A stretch of DNA of 64,000 bases from positions 27,860 to 91,859 of the forward strand of contig NZ_WSEN01000001.1 in the NCBI RefSeq assembly GCF_009758255.1. Reading direction: 5' to 3'. The notes under the pieces are model-generated. The model saw nothing but the letters and a program-made list of their open reading frames with translations, had not been told where the DNA came from and made no database searches. This stretch comes from Microbacterium sp. MAH-37 (GTDB taxonomy: Bacteria; Actinomycetota; Actinomycetes; Actinomycetales; Microbacteriaceae). A program made the position numbers and the translations under genes. Shown here one piece after another: positions 48,823-59,482 of the stretch; the first letter of the stretch is position 1; the number at the start of each line of letters is the position of its first letter.

Positions 48823-49871
48823 TGGAGATCGCTCACCTCGAACCCGTCTCCGGCCTCGCCTGGAGCGTGTTCCGCGGTGGGCGCGCAGAGGTCATGCGCG
48901 CGCTCGGCAGCGAGCACGCCGACGCGATCCGGGCCTTCCGCGATCTGCAGGGAGGAACCTGGGAGGCGCAGATGCGCCGAGCGGACGGCGTCGCCGCCGC
49001 GCGGTTCGACGCCGTCATCGCGTCGACGAGACGGCTGCTGCCCGTCGAATCGCAGGAGCTCGCCTGGATCGCCGAGGGCGCCGGCATCCCGGAACGGGAC
49101 ATGTGGGCGCGCAACCTGCGCGGCGACCTGGGCAGGGACGGCACCGGATGCAGCGACCTCGCGCTGACCACGGATGCCGGTGTGCTCATGGGCCACAACG
49201 AGGACGGTTCCGGCGAGCTGCACGAGGCGATCCGGCTGGTCACGCTCGACATCGAGGGCGATCCCGCGATCACAGCCGTCTGGTATCCCGGGATGCTGCC
49301 CTCGAACGCCTTCGTCACGACCACGGCGGGCCTCGCGTTCGGGATGGACCATGTGCCGGTGGTCACGGCGAACACCGAAGGCGCCGGACGGCACTTCGTC
49401 GCGCGTCACGCGCAGCGCCGGCAGAGCGGCGACTCCGCGCGCGCCGCCCTGTCTGAGGTGCCGTGCGCCGGAGGCTTCGCCTTCGACATCGCCGACGCCG
49501 ACGGGCGGGCCGACCTGATCGAGAACGCCGGAGGCCGGGTCGCGCGCACCTCGGGCGCGTACCGGCACACCAACCACCTGCGACTGATCGACGGCACCGC
49601 GGACGGTCTCGCCGTGCCCGATGACGACGTGTGGCTGCAGGAGAGCAGGAACCGGCTGAGCGTGCTGCACGGATGCGGGACCCCGGCGACCGCGGACGAG
49701 GTGTTCGCCGCTCTGCGCATGCCGGGCGTCCTCGGGCGCTCCGACGACATGTGGACCTTCGTGACCGCGGTGGTCGACACCGCGGCCGACGAGGTGCTGC
49801 TGGCAGGGAGCGGCGCACTGTGGCGCGGCCGGTGGAGCGCGTTCGCGCGCGGAGAGCGGGTGACGCTGTGA
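48822..49871 (+). CDS. C45-type Ntn-hydrolase (acyl-CoA:6-APA acyltransferase-like)
   Basis: A 349-aa protein of the C45 family (isopenicillin N acyltransferase and choloylglycine-hydrolase-like folds). These mature by self-cleavage before a Cys. The probable site is GRDGTG/C110-SDLALTTDAG, followed by LMGHNEDG with the conserved Asn. Before it lies a helical lead (RAEVMRALGSEHADAIRAFR) as in the family. No signal peptide. Some members hydrolyse or transfer acyl groups on peptides and amino acids. Coupled to both neighbours, DUF2520 (TGATG) and a beta-lactamase-like gene (GTGA). Confidence 0.87.
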   Translation: MEIAHLEPVSGLAWSVFRGGRAEVMRALGSEHADAIRAFRDLQGGTWEAQMRRADGVAAARFDAVIASTRRLLPVESQELAWIAEGAGIPERDMWARNLRGDLGRDGTGCSDLALTTDAGVLMGHNEDGSGELHEAIRLVTLDIEGDPAITAVWYPGMLPSNAFVTTTAGLAFGMDHVPVVTANTEGAGRHFVARHAQRRQSGDSARAALSEVPCAGGFAFDIADADGRADLIENAGGRVARTSGAYRHTNHLRLIDGTADGLAVPDDDVWLQESRNRLSVLHGCGTPATADEVFAALRMPGVLGRSDDMWTFVTAVVDTAADEVLLAGSGALWRGRWSAFARGERVTL

Positions 49872-50683
49872 CCATCGGCTTCGACGAGCTGGAGCAGGAG
49901 TTCCCCGGGCTGGCCGTGTCGGCGCTCGCCGCGGACGCCGACACCGGAGCGGAGGTGTTCCGGCACCACCCGGAACGGGTGCTCGACACGGCGAGCGTCG
50001 GCAAGATCTTCCTGCTGCACCGTCTGCTGACCGAAGCCGAGCAGGGCTCGCGCACCTTGGACGATCGGGTCACCCGTCGCCCGGTCGAGCAGTTCGACAA
50101 CTCCGGCATCTGGTACCTGCTGCAGCAGCACACCCTTTCTCTGTACGACGTGGCGGCGCTCATCGGCGCCACCAGCGACAACGCCGCGACCAACACCCTG
50201 TGCCGGGTCATCGGGCTGGAGACGGTGCAGACGCACACGCGGGAGCTCGGCTACACGCACTCCGGACTCGACGACGTCGTGCGCTGGCCGCTGCCGCCGG
50301 GTGCTCCGCGCACGCTGTCCCATGCGAACGCGGAGGAGATGGTGCGCTTCGTCACGCGCACGGCACGGGGCGACGACCTCGGCGCCGCTTCCCGCGACCT
50401 GCTGCAGCGCTGGCTCGGAGCCGGCATGGATCTGTCGATGGTCGCGTCGGCGTTCGGGCTGGACCCGCTCGCGCACTATCTCTTCGACCGCGACGTCTGG
50501 CTGTGGAACAAGACAGGCACGATCAGCACCGTGCGCGCCGACGTCGGCCTGGTGATGTCTCCGGAGCGCCGGCTCGCCTACGCCGTGCTGGTCAACTGGG
50601 AGCGCGGCGCTCCGGCCCGCGATCGCGTGCTCGAGGTGATGCGGCGGGCAGGCCTCGCGCTCCGTGCGGAGCTCGAGCACTGA
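49868..50683 (+). CDS. Class A beta-lactamase-like serine hydrolase, no signal peptide (copy B)
   Basis: A 271-aa paralogue of the protein encoded at 46960. Motifs: SxxK in TASVGKIFLL (S43, K46), SDN (103-105) in GATSDNAATNTLC, KTG in LWNKTGTIST. No signal peptide. Around the SxxK and SDN motifs the two copies are very alike, so they probably arose by duplication, but each sits beside a different enzyme: LD-carboxypeptidase in one case and C45 hydrolase in the other. GTG start overlaps the C45 stop. Confidence 0.87.
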   Translation: MTIGFDELEQEFPGLAVSALAADADTGAEVFRHHPERVLDTASVGKIFLLHRLLTEAEQGSRTLDDRVTRRPVEQFDNSGIWYLLQQHTLSLYDVAALIGATSDNAATNTLCRVIGLETVQTHTRELGYTHSGLDDVVRWPLPPGAPRTLSHANAEEMVRFVTRTARGDDLGAASRDLLQRWLGAGMDLSMVASAFGLDPLAHYLFDRDVWLWNKTGTISTVRADVGLVMSPERRLAYAVLVNWERGAPARDRVLEVMRRAGLALRAELEH

Positions 50684-50705
50684 GCCCTCGCGCGGCGTGA
50701 GGGCT
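50683..50705. terminator. Hairpin at the end of the hydrolase operon
   Basis: AGCCCTC pairs with GAGGGCT around GCGCGGCGT directly at the stop of the beta-lactamase-like gene. No U-tract follows, so termination is probable but not certain. Confidence 0.4.
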
Positions 50706-50754
50706 GCCGCATCACTCCGTTCCACGCCTCGCGGGACGCACAGGGGCGCCCCGG

Positions 50755-50760
50755 TAGACT
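50755..50760 (+). promoter_or_regulatory. -10 box TAGACT of lysS
   Basis: Located 27 nt before the ATG at 50788. Here a normal leader with GAGGAG (50775-50780) is present, unlike the leaderless genes. Confidence 0.5.
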
Positions 50761-50787
50761 GGAGGGCGACTTTCGAGGAGCCCGCAC

Positions 50788-52314
<1,527 letters not shown>

Positions 52315-52342
52315 CGGCAGCCGGTCGAGCGGCGACCACCGC

Positions 52343-53479
52343 TCACCCGGCCCGCCGGGCGAGGCGCTCACCGCGTTCCATCAGCCACATCGGCAGCAGC
52401 GCGCTCTCGAGCACCCGCAGCAGCAGGGCGGTCAGACCGTGCCCGGGTTCGATCCGCTGCGACATCCGCAGGTAGGCGTCGGCGTGCGTCGACCTGCCCA
52501 GCGCCCACGACAGCCAGGCGGCGGATGCCAGGGCGCCGGGCTTCAGATCGCGGGGTGCGCAGGCGACGGAGTACCGCACGACCTCCAGTGCCCGGCGCAG
52601 CCGTGCGGGGTCGGGATCGCCGGCGCGGCCGAGGAAGACGTCCCCGATCTCGCTCGGCGTCCGGTCACCGTTCCGCGCGTGCCCCAGCTGCGCATCGAAG
52701 GCACGCATCCCGGTCGCGTGGTCACTGGCCCACTGCACGAGCACGGCGTCGCGCAGCGCCGGACGATGCAGACACCACAGCAGCGCGGCGCAGGCGAACG
52801 GCGGCGGGTCTTCCTCGCCCTCCAGCAGCATCTCGGCGAAGGAGGGGATGTCGTCCAGCATGACGGCCGCACCGATCGCCTGCGGATTCTCGTCGGAGCC
52901 GAGCTGCGAGCCCCCGCAGCGCACACGTTCCAGGACGGCGTCCAGATCGCGCAGCGCCATGCCGACCCGCTGCCGTGCCGCGAGGTCGGCCGGCGGCAGC
53001 TCGGTGCCGGTGTGCTGGTCGGTGACGACATCGACACCGGGCAGCTCCGGCGCCGACGGGATCCCGTCGAGCGGATGCAGCACCGGCTCCGGTTCGAGGT
53101 AGTCGCTCCAGCCCGACGGCAGCACGCAGAGTCCCTCGACGATGTGGAAGCCCTCCTCGTGCGCGCTGCCGAGCAGGTGATCGATCAGCAGCGAGTGCGG
53201 CAGCACGAGACCGTCGCGCGTGTGGGTGGCGGCCTCGTCGGAGTACACGACCACGGCGATCGCGTCGCAGCCGCGCACCTGTGCGAGCAGTTCGAGCACG
53301 TCGTCGACGTAGTCGCAGGGGGTGTCGTCGCCCGGCGGCAGGTCCATCCGCAGCACACCGGGCGCGCGCGTGCCGTGGAACGGCAGCACCACCAGGCTGC
53401 GCACCGGGGTGAAGCCCGCGAGAGCGGGGACGAGGCTGAGCAGTTCTGCGGCATCCGATGCCTTGATGATCGTGTCCAT
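52343..53479 (-). CDS. DUF4192 family protein
   Basis: A 378-aa soluble actinobacterial protein of unknown role. Family core in the first third: MDTIIKASDAAELLSLVPAL, FTPVRSLVVLPFHG, CDAIAVVVYSDE. The middle contains LPSGWSDYL-type segments, and the C-terminal third is helical with repeated Ala/Leu (ALASAAWLSWALGRSTHADAYL), similar to TPR-type packing in this family. The ATG at 53479 begins the conserved domain. Convergent with lysS. Confidence 0.85.
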   Translation of the reverse strand: MDTIIKASDAAELLSLVPALAGFTPVRSLVVLPFHGTRAPGVLRMDLPPGDDTPCDYVDDVLELLAQVRGCDAIAVVVYSDEAATHTRDGLVLPHSLLIDHLLGSAHEEGFHIVEGLCVLPSGWSDYLEPEPVLHPLDGIPSAPELPGVDVVTDQHTGTELPPADLAARQRVGMALRDLDAVLERVRCGGSQLGSDENPQAIGAAVMLDDIPSFAEMLLEGEEDPPPFACAALLWCLHRPALRDAVLVQWASDHATGMRAFDAQLGHARNGDRTPSEIGDVFLGRAGDPDPARLRRALEVVRYSVACAPRDLKPGALASAAWLSWALGRSTHADAYLRMSQRIEPGHGLTALLLRVLESALLPMWLMERGERLARRAG

Positions 53480-53583
53480 CCCCCGAGCGTGCTCGGAGTC
53501 GCGCACCCTGTCTCCGCGGGAAAAGCCTGCCTGTGCAGAGCTCGGGACGGATACCCCGGTGGGGAGTACCGGTGGAACACGCG

Positions 53584-53589
53584 TACGAT
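53584..53589 (+). promoter_or_regulatory. -10 box TACGAT, leaderless promoter of the small membrane gene
   Basis: The box ends 6 nt before the GTG at 53596. Confidence 0.45.
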
Positions 53590-53595
53590 GGAGGG

Positions 53596-53772
53596 GTGGA
53601 CAGCTATTGGAGTGCAGTGATCTGGTCGATCCTTCCGACCATCGCCGTCTGCGCCGTGTTCTACTTCGTGCTGCGCGGCATCCTGCGCTTCGACCGCACC
53701 GAGCGCAAGGTGCACTCCGAGATCGAGGCCGAGGAGCGCGCGCGCCGCGGCCTGCCGCCGCGCGCGTCTTGA
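53596..53772 (+). CDS. Small single-span membrane protein
   Basis: A 58-aa protein: short lead, one transmembrane helix (about residues 5-27; WSILPTIAVCAVFYFVLRGI), then a charged amphipathic tail (TERKVHSEIEAEERARR). The GTG at 53596 is chosen for its position after the TACGAT box and because it starts the hydrophobic segment correctly. No family named; such proteins are common next to DUF4192 genes in this group, as far as I recall. Confidence 0.7.
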   Translation: MDSYWSAVIWSILPTIAVCAVFYFVLRGILRFDRTERKVHSEIEAEERARRGLPPRAS

Positions 53773-53837
53773 CCTCGCGCGTCCTGACCTCGCACGCGTA
53801 CATCCGCGGAATGACGCGGTTTGTCGGTGCCAGCCGT

Positions 53838-53843
53838 TACGCT
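53838..53843 (+). promoter_or_regulatory. -10 box TACGCT, leaderless promoter of cls
   Basis: The box ends 7 nt before the GTG at 53851. The sequence TACGCTGATC also precedes ftsH. Confidence 0.45.
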
Positions 53844-53850
53844 GATCCGA

Positions 53851-55344
53851 GTGTCGTCGGCAGCTGACGGAGGCGGGGGAGTGATCAACACCAGCAACTG
53901 GCCGTGGTGGATCGTCGCCGTCATCGCCGTGATCGATCTCGGGATCCGCATCACCGCGATCATCGTGATCCCGCGCAACCGCCGCCCGACCTCGGCGATG
54001 GCCTGGCTGCTGGCGATCTTCTTCCTGCCCGAGATCGGCATCATCCTCTTCCTGCTGATCGGCAATCCGCGACTGCCGCGCGCACGCCGCCGCAAGCAGG
54101 CCCAGATCAACGCGTACATCGCCGAGACCTCGAGCAATCTGCGCTTCGGCACTCTGCGGCCCAACGCGCCGGAGTGGTTCCCGCCGCTGGTCACGATGAA
54201 TCAGCGCCTCGGCGCCATGCCGCTCGCCGGCGACAACGGCGCCCACCTCATCTCCGAGTACCAGGAGTCGCTCGACGCGATGGCCGACGCGATCCGTCAG
54301 GCCACCGAGTACGTGCACGTCGAGTTCTACATACTCCAGGCGGATGCCGCGACCGACAACTTCTTCCGCGCCCTGGAGGAGGTCGCGGCGCGCGGCATCC
54401 CGGTGCGGGTGCTGGTGGACTTCTGGGCCAACCGCGGCAAGCCGAAGTACAAGCAGACCCGCAGGCGGCTGGACGCGATGGGCGCCGACTGGCACGAGAT
54501 GCTGCCCGTGCAGCCGCTCCAGGGGCGTTGGCAGCGCCCCGACCTGCGCAACCACCGCAAGCTGCTCGTCATCGACGGGGACGTCGCCTTCCTCGGATCG
54601 CAGAACGTCACCGACTCGTCGTACAACCTGCGCAAGAACATCAAGCGCGGTCTGCACTGGGTCGACCTCATGGTCAGGGTCGACGGCCCGATCGTCGCGA
54701 GCGTGAACGCCGTCTTCCTCAGCGACTACTACGCCGAGACCGACCGGGTGCCGGAGGGGATCGACATCACCCGCGTCGAGACCGGCACCGGCGACCTGGA
54801 CTGCCAGATCGTGCCCTCGGGGCCCGGCTACGAGGCGGAGAACAACCTGCAGCTGTTCCTCGGCCTGCTGTACGGGGCGAAGCGCAAGATCATGATGGTG
54901 AGCCCCTACTTCGTGCCGGATGAGGCGCTGCTGCTGGCGGTGTCCACCGCGTGCGACCGTGGCGTGCAGGTGGAGCTGTTCGTCTCGGAGGAGGGCGACC
55001 AGGCGATGGTCTACCACGCGCAGCGCAGCTACTACGAGGTGCTGCTGAAAGCGGGCGTGCGCATCTGGATGTACCGCAAGCCGTTCATCCTGCACACCAA
55101 GACGCTGACGATCGACGAGGATGTCGCCGTGATCGGATCGAGCAACATGGACATGCGCTCGTTCGGTCTGAACATGGAGATCTCCATGCTGGTGCGCGGT
55201 GAGGAGTTCGTCTCCGAGGTGCGCGCGGTCGAGGACGAATACCGCAGGCTGAGCCGCGAGCTCACGCTCGAGGAGTGGGAGCAGCAGCCGCTGCGCTCCA
55301 CCGTGCTCGACAACCTCGCACGGCTCACCTCGGCTCTGCAGTAG
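53851..55344 (+). CDS. cls: Cardiolipin synthase (phospholipase D family)
   Basis: Makes cardiolipin from two phosphatidylglycerols at the membrane. The 497-aa product has two N-terminal transmembrane helices (VAVIAVIDLGIRITAIIVIP; AWLLAIFFLPEIGIILFLLI) and two HKD motifs, NHRKLLVIDGDVAFLGSQN and HTKTLTIDEDVAVIGSSNMD, both complete. The start at 53851 fits the leaderless spacing; a GTG at 53881, preceded by GGAGGCGGGG, is a good alternative that removes ten residues. Confidence 0.94.
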   Translation: MSSAADGGGGVINTSNWPWWIVAVIAVIDLGIRITAIIVIPRNRRPTSAMAWLLAIFFLPEIGIILFLLIGNPRLPRARRRKQAQINAYIAETSSNLRFGTLRPNAPEWFPPLVTMNQRLGAMPLAGDNGAHLISEYQESLDAMADAIRQATEYVHVEFYILQADAATDNFFRALEEVAARGIPVRVLVDFWANRGKPKYKQTRRRLDAMGADWHEMLPVQPLQGRWQRPDLRNHRKLLVIDGDVAFLGSQNVTDSSYNLRKNIKRGLHWVDLMVRVDGPIVASVNAVFLSDYYAETDRVPEGIDITRVETGTGDLDCQIVPSGPGYEAENNLQLFLGLLYGAKRKIMMVSPYFVPDEALLLAVSTACDRGVQVELFVSEEGDQAMVYHAQRSYYEVLLKAGVRIWMYRKPFILHTKTLTIDEDVAVIGSSNMDMRSFGLNMEISMLVRGEEFVSEVRAVEDEYRRLSRELTLEEWEQQPLRSTVLDNLARLTSALQ

Positions 55345-55380
55345 TGATCGAATCGGTATGTCCGGATGCCGGGACGCAGG

Positions 55381-55386
55381 TACCGT
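55381..55386 (+). promoter_or_regulatory. -10 box TACCGT, leaderless promoter of the lipoprotein
   Basis: The box ends 6 nt before the ATG at 55393. Confidence 0.45.
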
Positions 55387-55392
55387 GAAGGC

Positions 55393-56115
55393 ATGAACCG
55401 TACGCGCATCCTCTTGTCCGCCGCCGCGCTCGCCGCAGCGGCCCTGCTCGCGGCCGGACTGTCCGGGTGCGCGCAGTCGCCTTCAGCGCCGGGCTCCTCC
55501 GCCCCGGCGCCGACGAGCACCACGGGCTCGGGGGCTGGTCAGGAGACCGACGACGCCGAGGCCGCATGGCTCGACGGCGGGCGCTCGTTCGCCGTCGTCA
55601 CCTGGGGGTCGTCCACCTGCGTGCCGCAGACGGATTCGATCTCGGCCTCCGGTCAGGAGATCACCGTCACCCTCGTCGACCCCGACGAGAAGGCGTGCAC
55701 CGCCGATCTCGCGCCCCGGGCGTCGCTCGCCGTCATCCCCGAGGGGGTCGACGTCACGAAGGACATCGACGTGACGGTCGTGAACGGCGACTTCACCGCC
55801 GACGCCGACCTCGACGCGCTGGCGTCCGCCCCCTCCGGCTCTACCGACATGCAGCCCTCCGCCGGCTGGTTCGACGATCAGGGGATCGTGCTCCTGACCT
55901 GGGGATCCTCGACGTGTCCGCCCGTGGTCTCCGGCGTCGAGGAGACCGACGGCGGCGCCACCGTGACCTTCGCGGACGACGATCGCGTGTGCACGATGGA
56001 CATGGCGCCGCGCGTGACCGTGCTCGGGGTGCAGGAGCCCGCGGACGACGACGCACCGTTCACGCTGACGCTGGCCGGAGGCAACCTCACCGGCACCGTC
56101 GAGGTGATGGACTGA
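55393..56115 (+). CDS. Lipoprotein with two copies of an unknown domain
   Basis: A 240-aa exported lipoprotein: signal RTRILLSAAALAAAALLAAG and lipobox LSGC, then a Ser/Pro/Thr linker. The rest is two repeats of about 75 residues: WLDGGRSFAVVTWGSSTC...CTADLAPRASLAVIPEG and WFDDQGIVLLTWGSSTC...CTMDMAPRVTVLGVQEP. Each repeat has a TWGSSTC motif and a second Cys before xDxAPR, which suggests one disulfide per domain outside the cell. I do not recognise a named family. Stands alone between cls and a convergent lipid kinase gene. Confidence 0.85.
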   Translation: MNRTRILLSAAALAAAALLAAGLSGCAQSPSAPGSSAPAPTSTTGSGAGQETDDAEAAWLDGGRSFAVVTWGSSTCVPQTDSISASGQEITVTLVDPDEKACTADLAPRASLAVIPEGVDVTKDIDVTVVNGDFTADADLDALASAPSGSTDMQPSAGWFDDQGIVLLTWGSSTCPPVVSGVEETDGGATVTFADDDRVCTMDMAPRVTVLGVQEPADDDAPFTLTLAGGNLTGTVEVMD

Positions 56116-56116
56116 G

Positions 56117-57115
56117 TCAGAACCTGCTGGTGTCGTGCCCCTCCGGGAGCACGAGGAGCAGGCCGCCCTGGTCGATGCGGCAGCGGATGCGCACGGCCTC
56201 GCCGAACTCGTCGCCGTCGAGTTCGATCGATGTGGGCTCGGACATGGCCGCCTCCGCGGAAGTGCCGCGGAGGTAGCGGATCGAGGTGTCGCGTCCGCGC
56301 CGCTCGAGGACCCGGCGTCCGGCGCGGGTGCGCCGCAGCACAGAGTTGTCCCACCAGATCCGCCGCCACACCCCGAGCCAGCCGAACGGCCCCGTCGGCT
56401 GGATGACGGCGACATCCAGCGTGCCGTCGTCGATCGACGCGTCCGGCACCAGGGCGATGCCCGCCGGCAGCGCACCGCAGTTGGCGAACAGCATGCTCTG
56501 CACCTTGACCGAGTGCAGCCGGCGATCGTCGATCTGGTAGACCGTGCGGAAGGGCTTCGCCCCGGGCAGGGAGCGCGCGGCGCCGTCGACGTACGCGACC
56601 CAGCCGACCTGCTTCTTCAGGTTCGAGTTGGTGTTCGCGATCATCGCCGCATCCAGGCCCATTCCGGCCAGCACCACGAACGCGTGCTCCGAGGTCGACT
56701 CGTCCTCACGGGTCAGGTGCGCCCAGCCGATGTCGACCGGGAAGGTCATGCCGGCGAAGACGGCGTCGATCATCTTCTCGGGGTCGCCGAGCGGCAGGTC
56801 CAGATTGCGGGCGAACAGGTTGCCAGTGCCGCTGGGCACGATCGAGAGCGGAACCTCGGTGCCGGCGATCGCCTCCGAGACCGCGCGCACGGTGCCGTCG
56901 CCTCCGGCGACCAGCACAGCTGCGGCGCCGTCGTCGATCGCCGCGCGAGTGGCATCCTGCCCGGCATCCTCGACCGTCGTCTCATAGAACTTCGGCGCCG
57001 CCCAGCCGTGCCTCTTCGACGCGGTCTTCAGGGCTGTGCGCAGCCGCTTCTCGTCGACCTTGATCGGGTTGAACACGAGCGCGGCGTGCTGCTTCTTCCC
57101 GTCCTGCGTGCTCAT
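56117..57115 (-). CDS. Diacylglycerol/lipid kinase (YegS/DagK type)
   Basis: A 332-aa soluble lipid kinase that phosphorylates diacylglycerol or a related lipid. The catalytic DAGK domain has ALVFNPIKVDEKRLR, VLVAGGDGTVRAVSEAIAG and VPSGTGNLFARNL; the C-terminal beta domain has ANCGALPAGIALVPDASIDD and TLDVAVIQP. ATG at 57115; convergent with the lipoprotein (1 bp between stops). Confidence 0.92.
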   Translation of the reverse strand: MSTQDGKKQHAALVFNPIKVDEKRLRTALKTASKRHGWAAPKFYETTVEDAGQDATRAAIDDGAAAVLVAGGDGTVRAVSEAIAGTEVPLSIVPSGTGNLFARNLDLPLGDPEKMIDAVFAGMTFPVDIGWAHLTREDESTSEHAFVVLAGMGLDAAMIANTNSNLKKQVGWVAYVDGAARSLPGAKPFRTVYQIDDRRLHSVKVQSMLFANCGALPAGIALVPDASIDDGTLDVAVIQPTGPFGWLGVWRRIWWDNSVLRRTRAGRRVLERRGRDTSIRYLRGTSAEAAMSEPTSIELDGDEFGEAVRIRCRIDQGGLLLVLPEGHDTSRF

Positions 57116-57250
57116 GACGTCACTCTAAGGCAATGCGCCCAGCGCTCATCGCGAGGCGTGTCCCTGTTCGCCGCATCCCCGCGCCGGATGCGGCGAATTG
57201 CGACATTCCTCGGGGGAGGGAGGCCCGGGAGGAGCGCGTCCGCCCGCCGG

Positions 57251-57256
57251 TAGACT
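57251..57256 (+). promoter_or_regulatory. -10 box TAGACT, leaderless promoter of serS
   Basis: The box ends 6 nt before the ATG at 57263; no Shine-Dalgarno is present. Confidence 0.5.
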
Positions 57257-57262
57257 TGCTGG

Positions 57263-58534
57263 ATGATCGACCTCGCTCTGCTCCGTGACGAACCGGAGAC
57301 CGTCCGACGCTCTCAGATCGCGCGCGGGAACGCGCCCGAAACCGTCGACGCCGCGATCGAGGCCGACCGATCGCGCCGGGCCGCGATCACGTCGTTCGAG
57401 GAGCTGCGCGCAGAGCAGAACGCGTTCGGCAAGCAGGTCGCGAAGGCGCCCAAGGACGAGAAGGCCGCGCTGGTCGCGCAGGCCAAGGAGCTCGCCGAGC
57501 GCGTGAAGCAGGCGCAGCAGGCGGCCAACGAGGCCGCGGATGCCGCATCCGCAGCGCTCGACCGCATCGAGAACGTCATCATCGACGGCGTGCCCGCCGG
57601 CGGCGAGGAGGACTTCGTCGAGCTGCGCCGCGTCGGCGACATCCCGACGTTCGACTTCACTCCGCGCGACCACCTCGAGATCGGCGAGCTGCTCGACGCG
57701 ATCGACATGGAGCGCGGCGCGAAGGTGTCCGGCGCGCGGTTCTACTTCCTCAAGGGGATCGGCGCGCGCCTCGAGATCGCGCTGATGAACATGGCGCTGG
57801 ACAAGGCGCTGCAGAACGGCTTCACGCCGATGATCGTTCCGACCATGGTCCGCCCCGAGATCATGCAGGGCACCGGCTTCCTCGGCGAGCACGCCGACGA
57901 GGTGTACCGCCTCGAGGCGCAGGACCTGTACCTCGTCGGCACCAGCGAGGTGCCGCTCGCGGGCTACCACAAGGACGAGATCGTCGACCTGTCGAAGGGC
58001 GCCCTGAGGTACGCCGGCTGGTCCACCTGCTACCGCAGCGAGGCCGGCTCCTACGGCAAGGACACCCGCGGCATCATCCGCGTGCACCAGTTCAACAAGC
58101 TCGAGATGTTCGTGTACACCGACGCCGCGGACGCCGAGGCGGAGCACCTGCGCCTGGTGGCGCTGCAGGAGGAGATGCTGACGGCACTGGGCCTCTCGTA
58201 CCGTGTGATCGACGTCGCTGCGGGCGACCTCGGCTCGAGCGCCGCGCGCAAGTACGACATCGAGGCATGGGTCCCCACGCAGGACGCGTTCCGCGAGCTC
58301 ACCTCGACCTCGAACTGCACGACGTATCAGGCGCGCCGCCTCGACGTGCGGCACCGCACGGAGGAGGGCGGCAAGACCCAGCCGGTCGCCACGCTGAACG
58401 GCACACTGGCGACCACGCGCTGGATCGTCGCCCTGCTCGAGACGCACCAGCAGGCGGATGGATCGGTGCGCGTGCCCGAGGCGCTGCGTCCCTATCTGGG
58501 CGGCCTCGAGGTGCTCGAGCCGGTGCAGGCATGA
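57263..58534 (+). CDS. serS: Seryl-tRNA synthetase
   Basis: A 423-aa class II synthetase charging tRNA-Ser (and tRNA-Sec where present). The N-terminal long coiled coil (about 30-105) binds the tRNA variable arm. Core motifs: motif 1 [30 protein letters not shown], motif 2 [20 protein letters not shown], motif 3 [16 protein letters not shown]. Complete. Stop overlaps the HAD gene (ATGA). A tRNA-Ser gene lies 2.7 kb downstream. Confidence 0.97.
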   Translation: MIDLALLRDEPETVRRSQIARGNAPETVDAAIEADRSRRAAITSFEELRAEQNAFGKQVAKAPKDEKAALVAQAKELAERVKQAQQAANEAADAASAALDRIENVIIDGVPAGGEEDFVELRRVGDIPTFDFTPRDHLEIGELLDAIDMERGAKVSGARFYFLKGIGARLEIALMNMALDKALQNGFTPMIVPTMVRPEIMQGTGFLGEHADEVYRLEAQDLYLVGTSEVPLAGYHKDEIVDLSKGALRYAGWSTCYRSEAGSYGKDTRGIIRVHQFNKLEMFVYTDAADAEAEHLRLVALQEEMLTALGLSYRVIDVAAGDLGSSAARKYDIEAWVPTQDAFRELTSTSNCTTYQARRLDVRHRTEEGGKTQPVATLNGTLATTRWIVALLETHQQADGSVRVPEALRPYLGGLEVLEPVQA

Positions 58535-59361
58535 CGATCCCTCTTACCGGTTCCGGGGCCGACACCTGGCTGGTCGCACTCGACGTCGACGGCACGATCA
58601 TCCTCGAGGACGAGACGATGAGCCCGGGCGTGCCCGCGGCCATCGGCCGGCTGCGCGACGCCGGGCACTTCGTGACCCTCGCGACCGGACGCAGCTGGGG
58701 CGGCACCCGCCCGCATCTCGAGTCGCTCGGACTCGAGCCGGAGTTCGTGGTCTGCTCGAACGGCGCCGTCACGATGCGTCGCGCCGGCGACGACTGGGAG
58801 CGCTGGCACGTCGAGACCTTCGACCCCACGCAGGTGCTCGGGCTGCTCGGCGAGCGGCTGCCGGACGCCCGGTACATGGTCGAACTCGGGTCGGGTCAGC
58901 GCCTGTTCACCGAGCAGCTCGACGACTGGACGCTCGACGGCGCCCGACAGGTGGCGTTCGCGGAGCTGTCCGCCGAGCCTGTCTCGCGCGTGGTCGTCGT
59001 CGCCCCCGGCCAGGACGAGGACTACTTCCACGACTTGGTCGCCGAGGTCGGTCTGAACGAGGTCTCGTACGCGATCGGCTGGACCGCATGGCTGGACATC
59101 GCCCCGCAGGGCGTTGACAAGGGCACTGCGCTGGCGCGCGTGCGCGAGCAGCTCGGCCATGCATCCGAACGGGTGCTGGTGGCCGGCGACGGGCGCAACG
59201 ATCTCGGCATGTTCGGTTGGTCGCTGAGCGGCGGCGGCCGCGCGGTGGCGATGGGACAGGCCCCGGATGTCGTGAAGGCAGCCGCCGGCGAGGTCACCGT
59301 CACGGTGGAGGAGGGCGGCCTGGCCCTCGCTCTGGATTCGCTGCTCATCGCCGCGCGCTGA
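58531..59361 (+). CDS. HAD-superfamily phosphatase (Cof type)
   Basis: This 276-aa hydrolase acts on small phosphorylated metabolites. HAD motif [11 protein letters not shown], motif [12 protein letters not shown], the C2-type cap (about 85-190), motif III Lys in [12 protein letters not shown], and motif [12 protein letters not shown]. The motifs are complete. Coupled to serS by ATGA overlap, a common actinobacterial arrangement. Substrate unknown. Confidence 0.9.
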   Translation: MTIPLTGSGADTWLVALDVDGTIILEDETMSPGVPAAIGRLRDAGHFVTLATGRSWGGTRPHLESLGLEPEFVVCSNGAVTMRRAGDDWERWHVETFDPTQVLGLLGERLPDARYMVELGSGQRLFTEQLDDWTLDGARQVAFAELSAEPVSRVVVVAPGQDEDYFHDLVAEVGLNEVSYAIGWTAWLDIAPQGVDKGTALARVREQLGHASERVLVAGDGRNDLGMFGWSLSGGGRAVAMGQAPDVVKAAAGEVTVTVEEGGLALALDSLLIAAR

Positions 59362-59482
59362 CCCCACCCGCATCCGCTCTACCGCCGGCGTTCGCCCGGG
59401 TCTATGATTCGGCTGTCCGCCTCGCTCGGACGGACATCGTCTGCCGGCATGTGGGGTGCCGGAGTCGCGATGGGGGCGACGG

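Noticed and set aside
46960..50683. Antibiotic-resistance beta-lactamases
   Set aside because: Both proteins lack signal peptides and sit in peptide-processing operons, so resistance is not a supported call.
53821..53850. TTG at 53821 as start of cardiolipin synthase
   Set aside because: It lies upstream of the TACGCT promoter box and would not be in the transcript.
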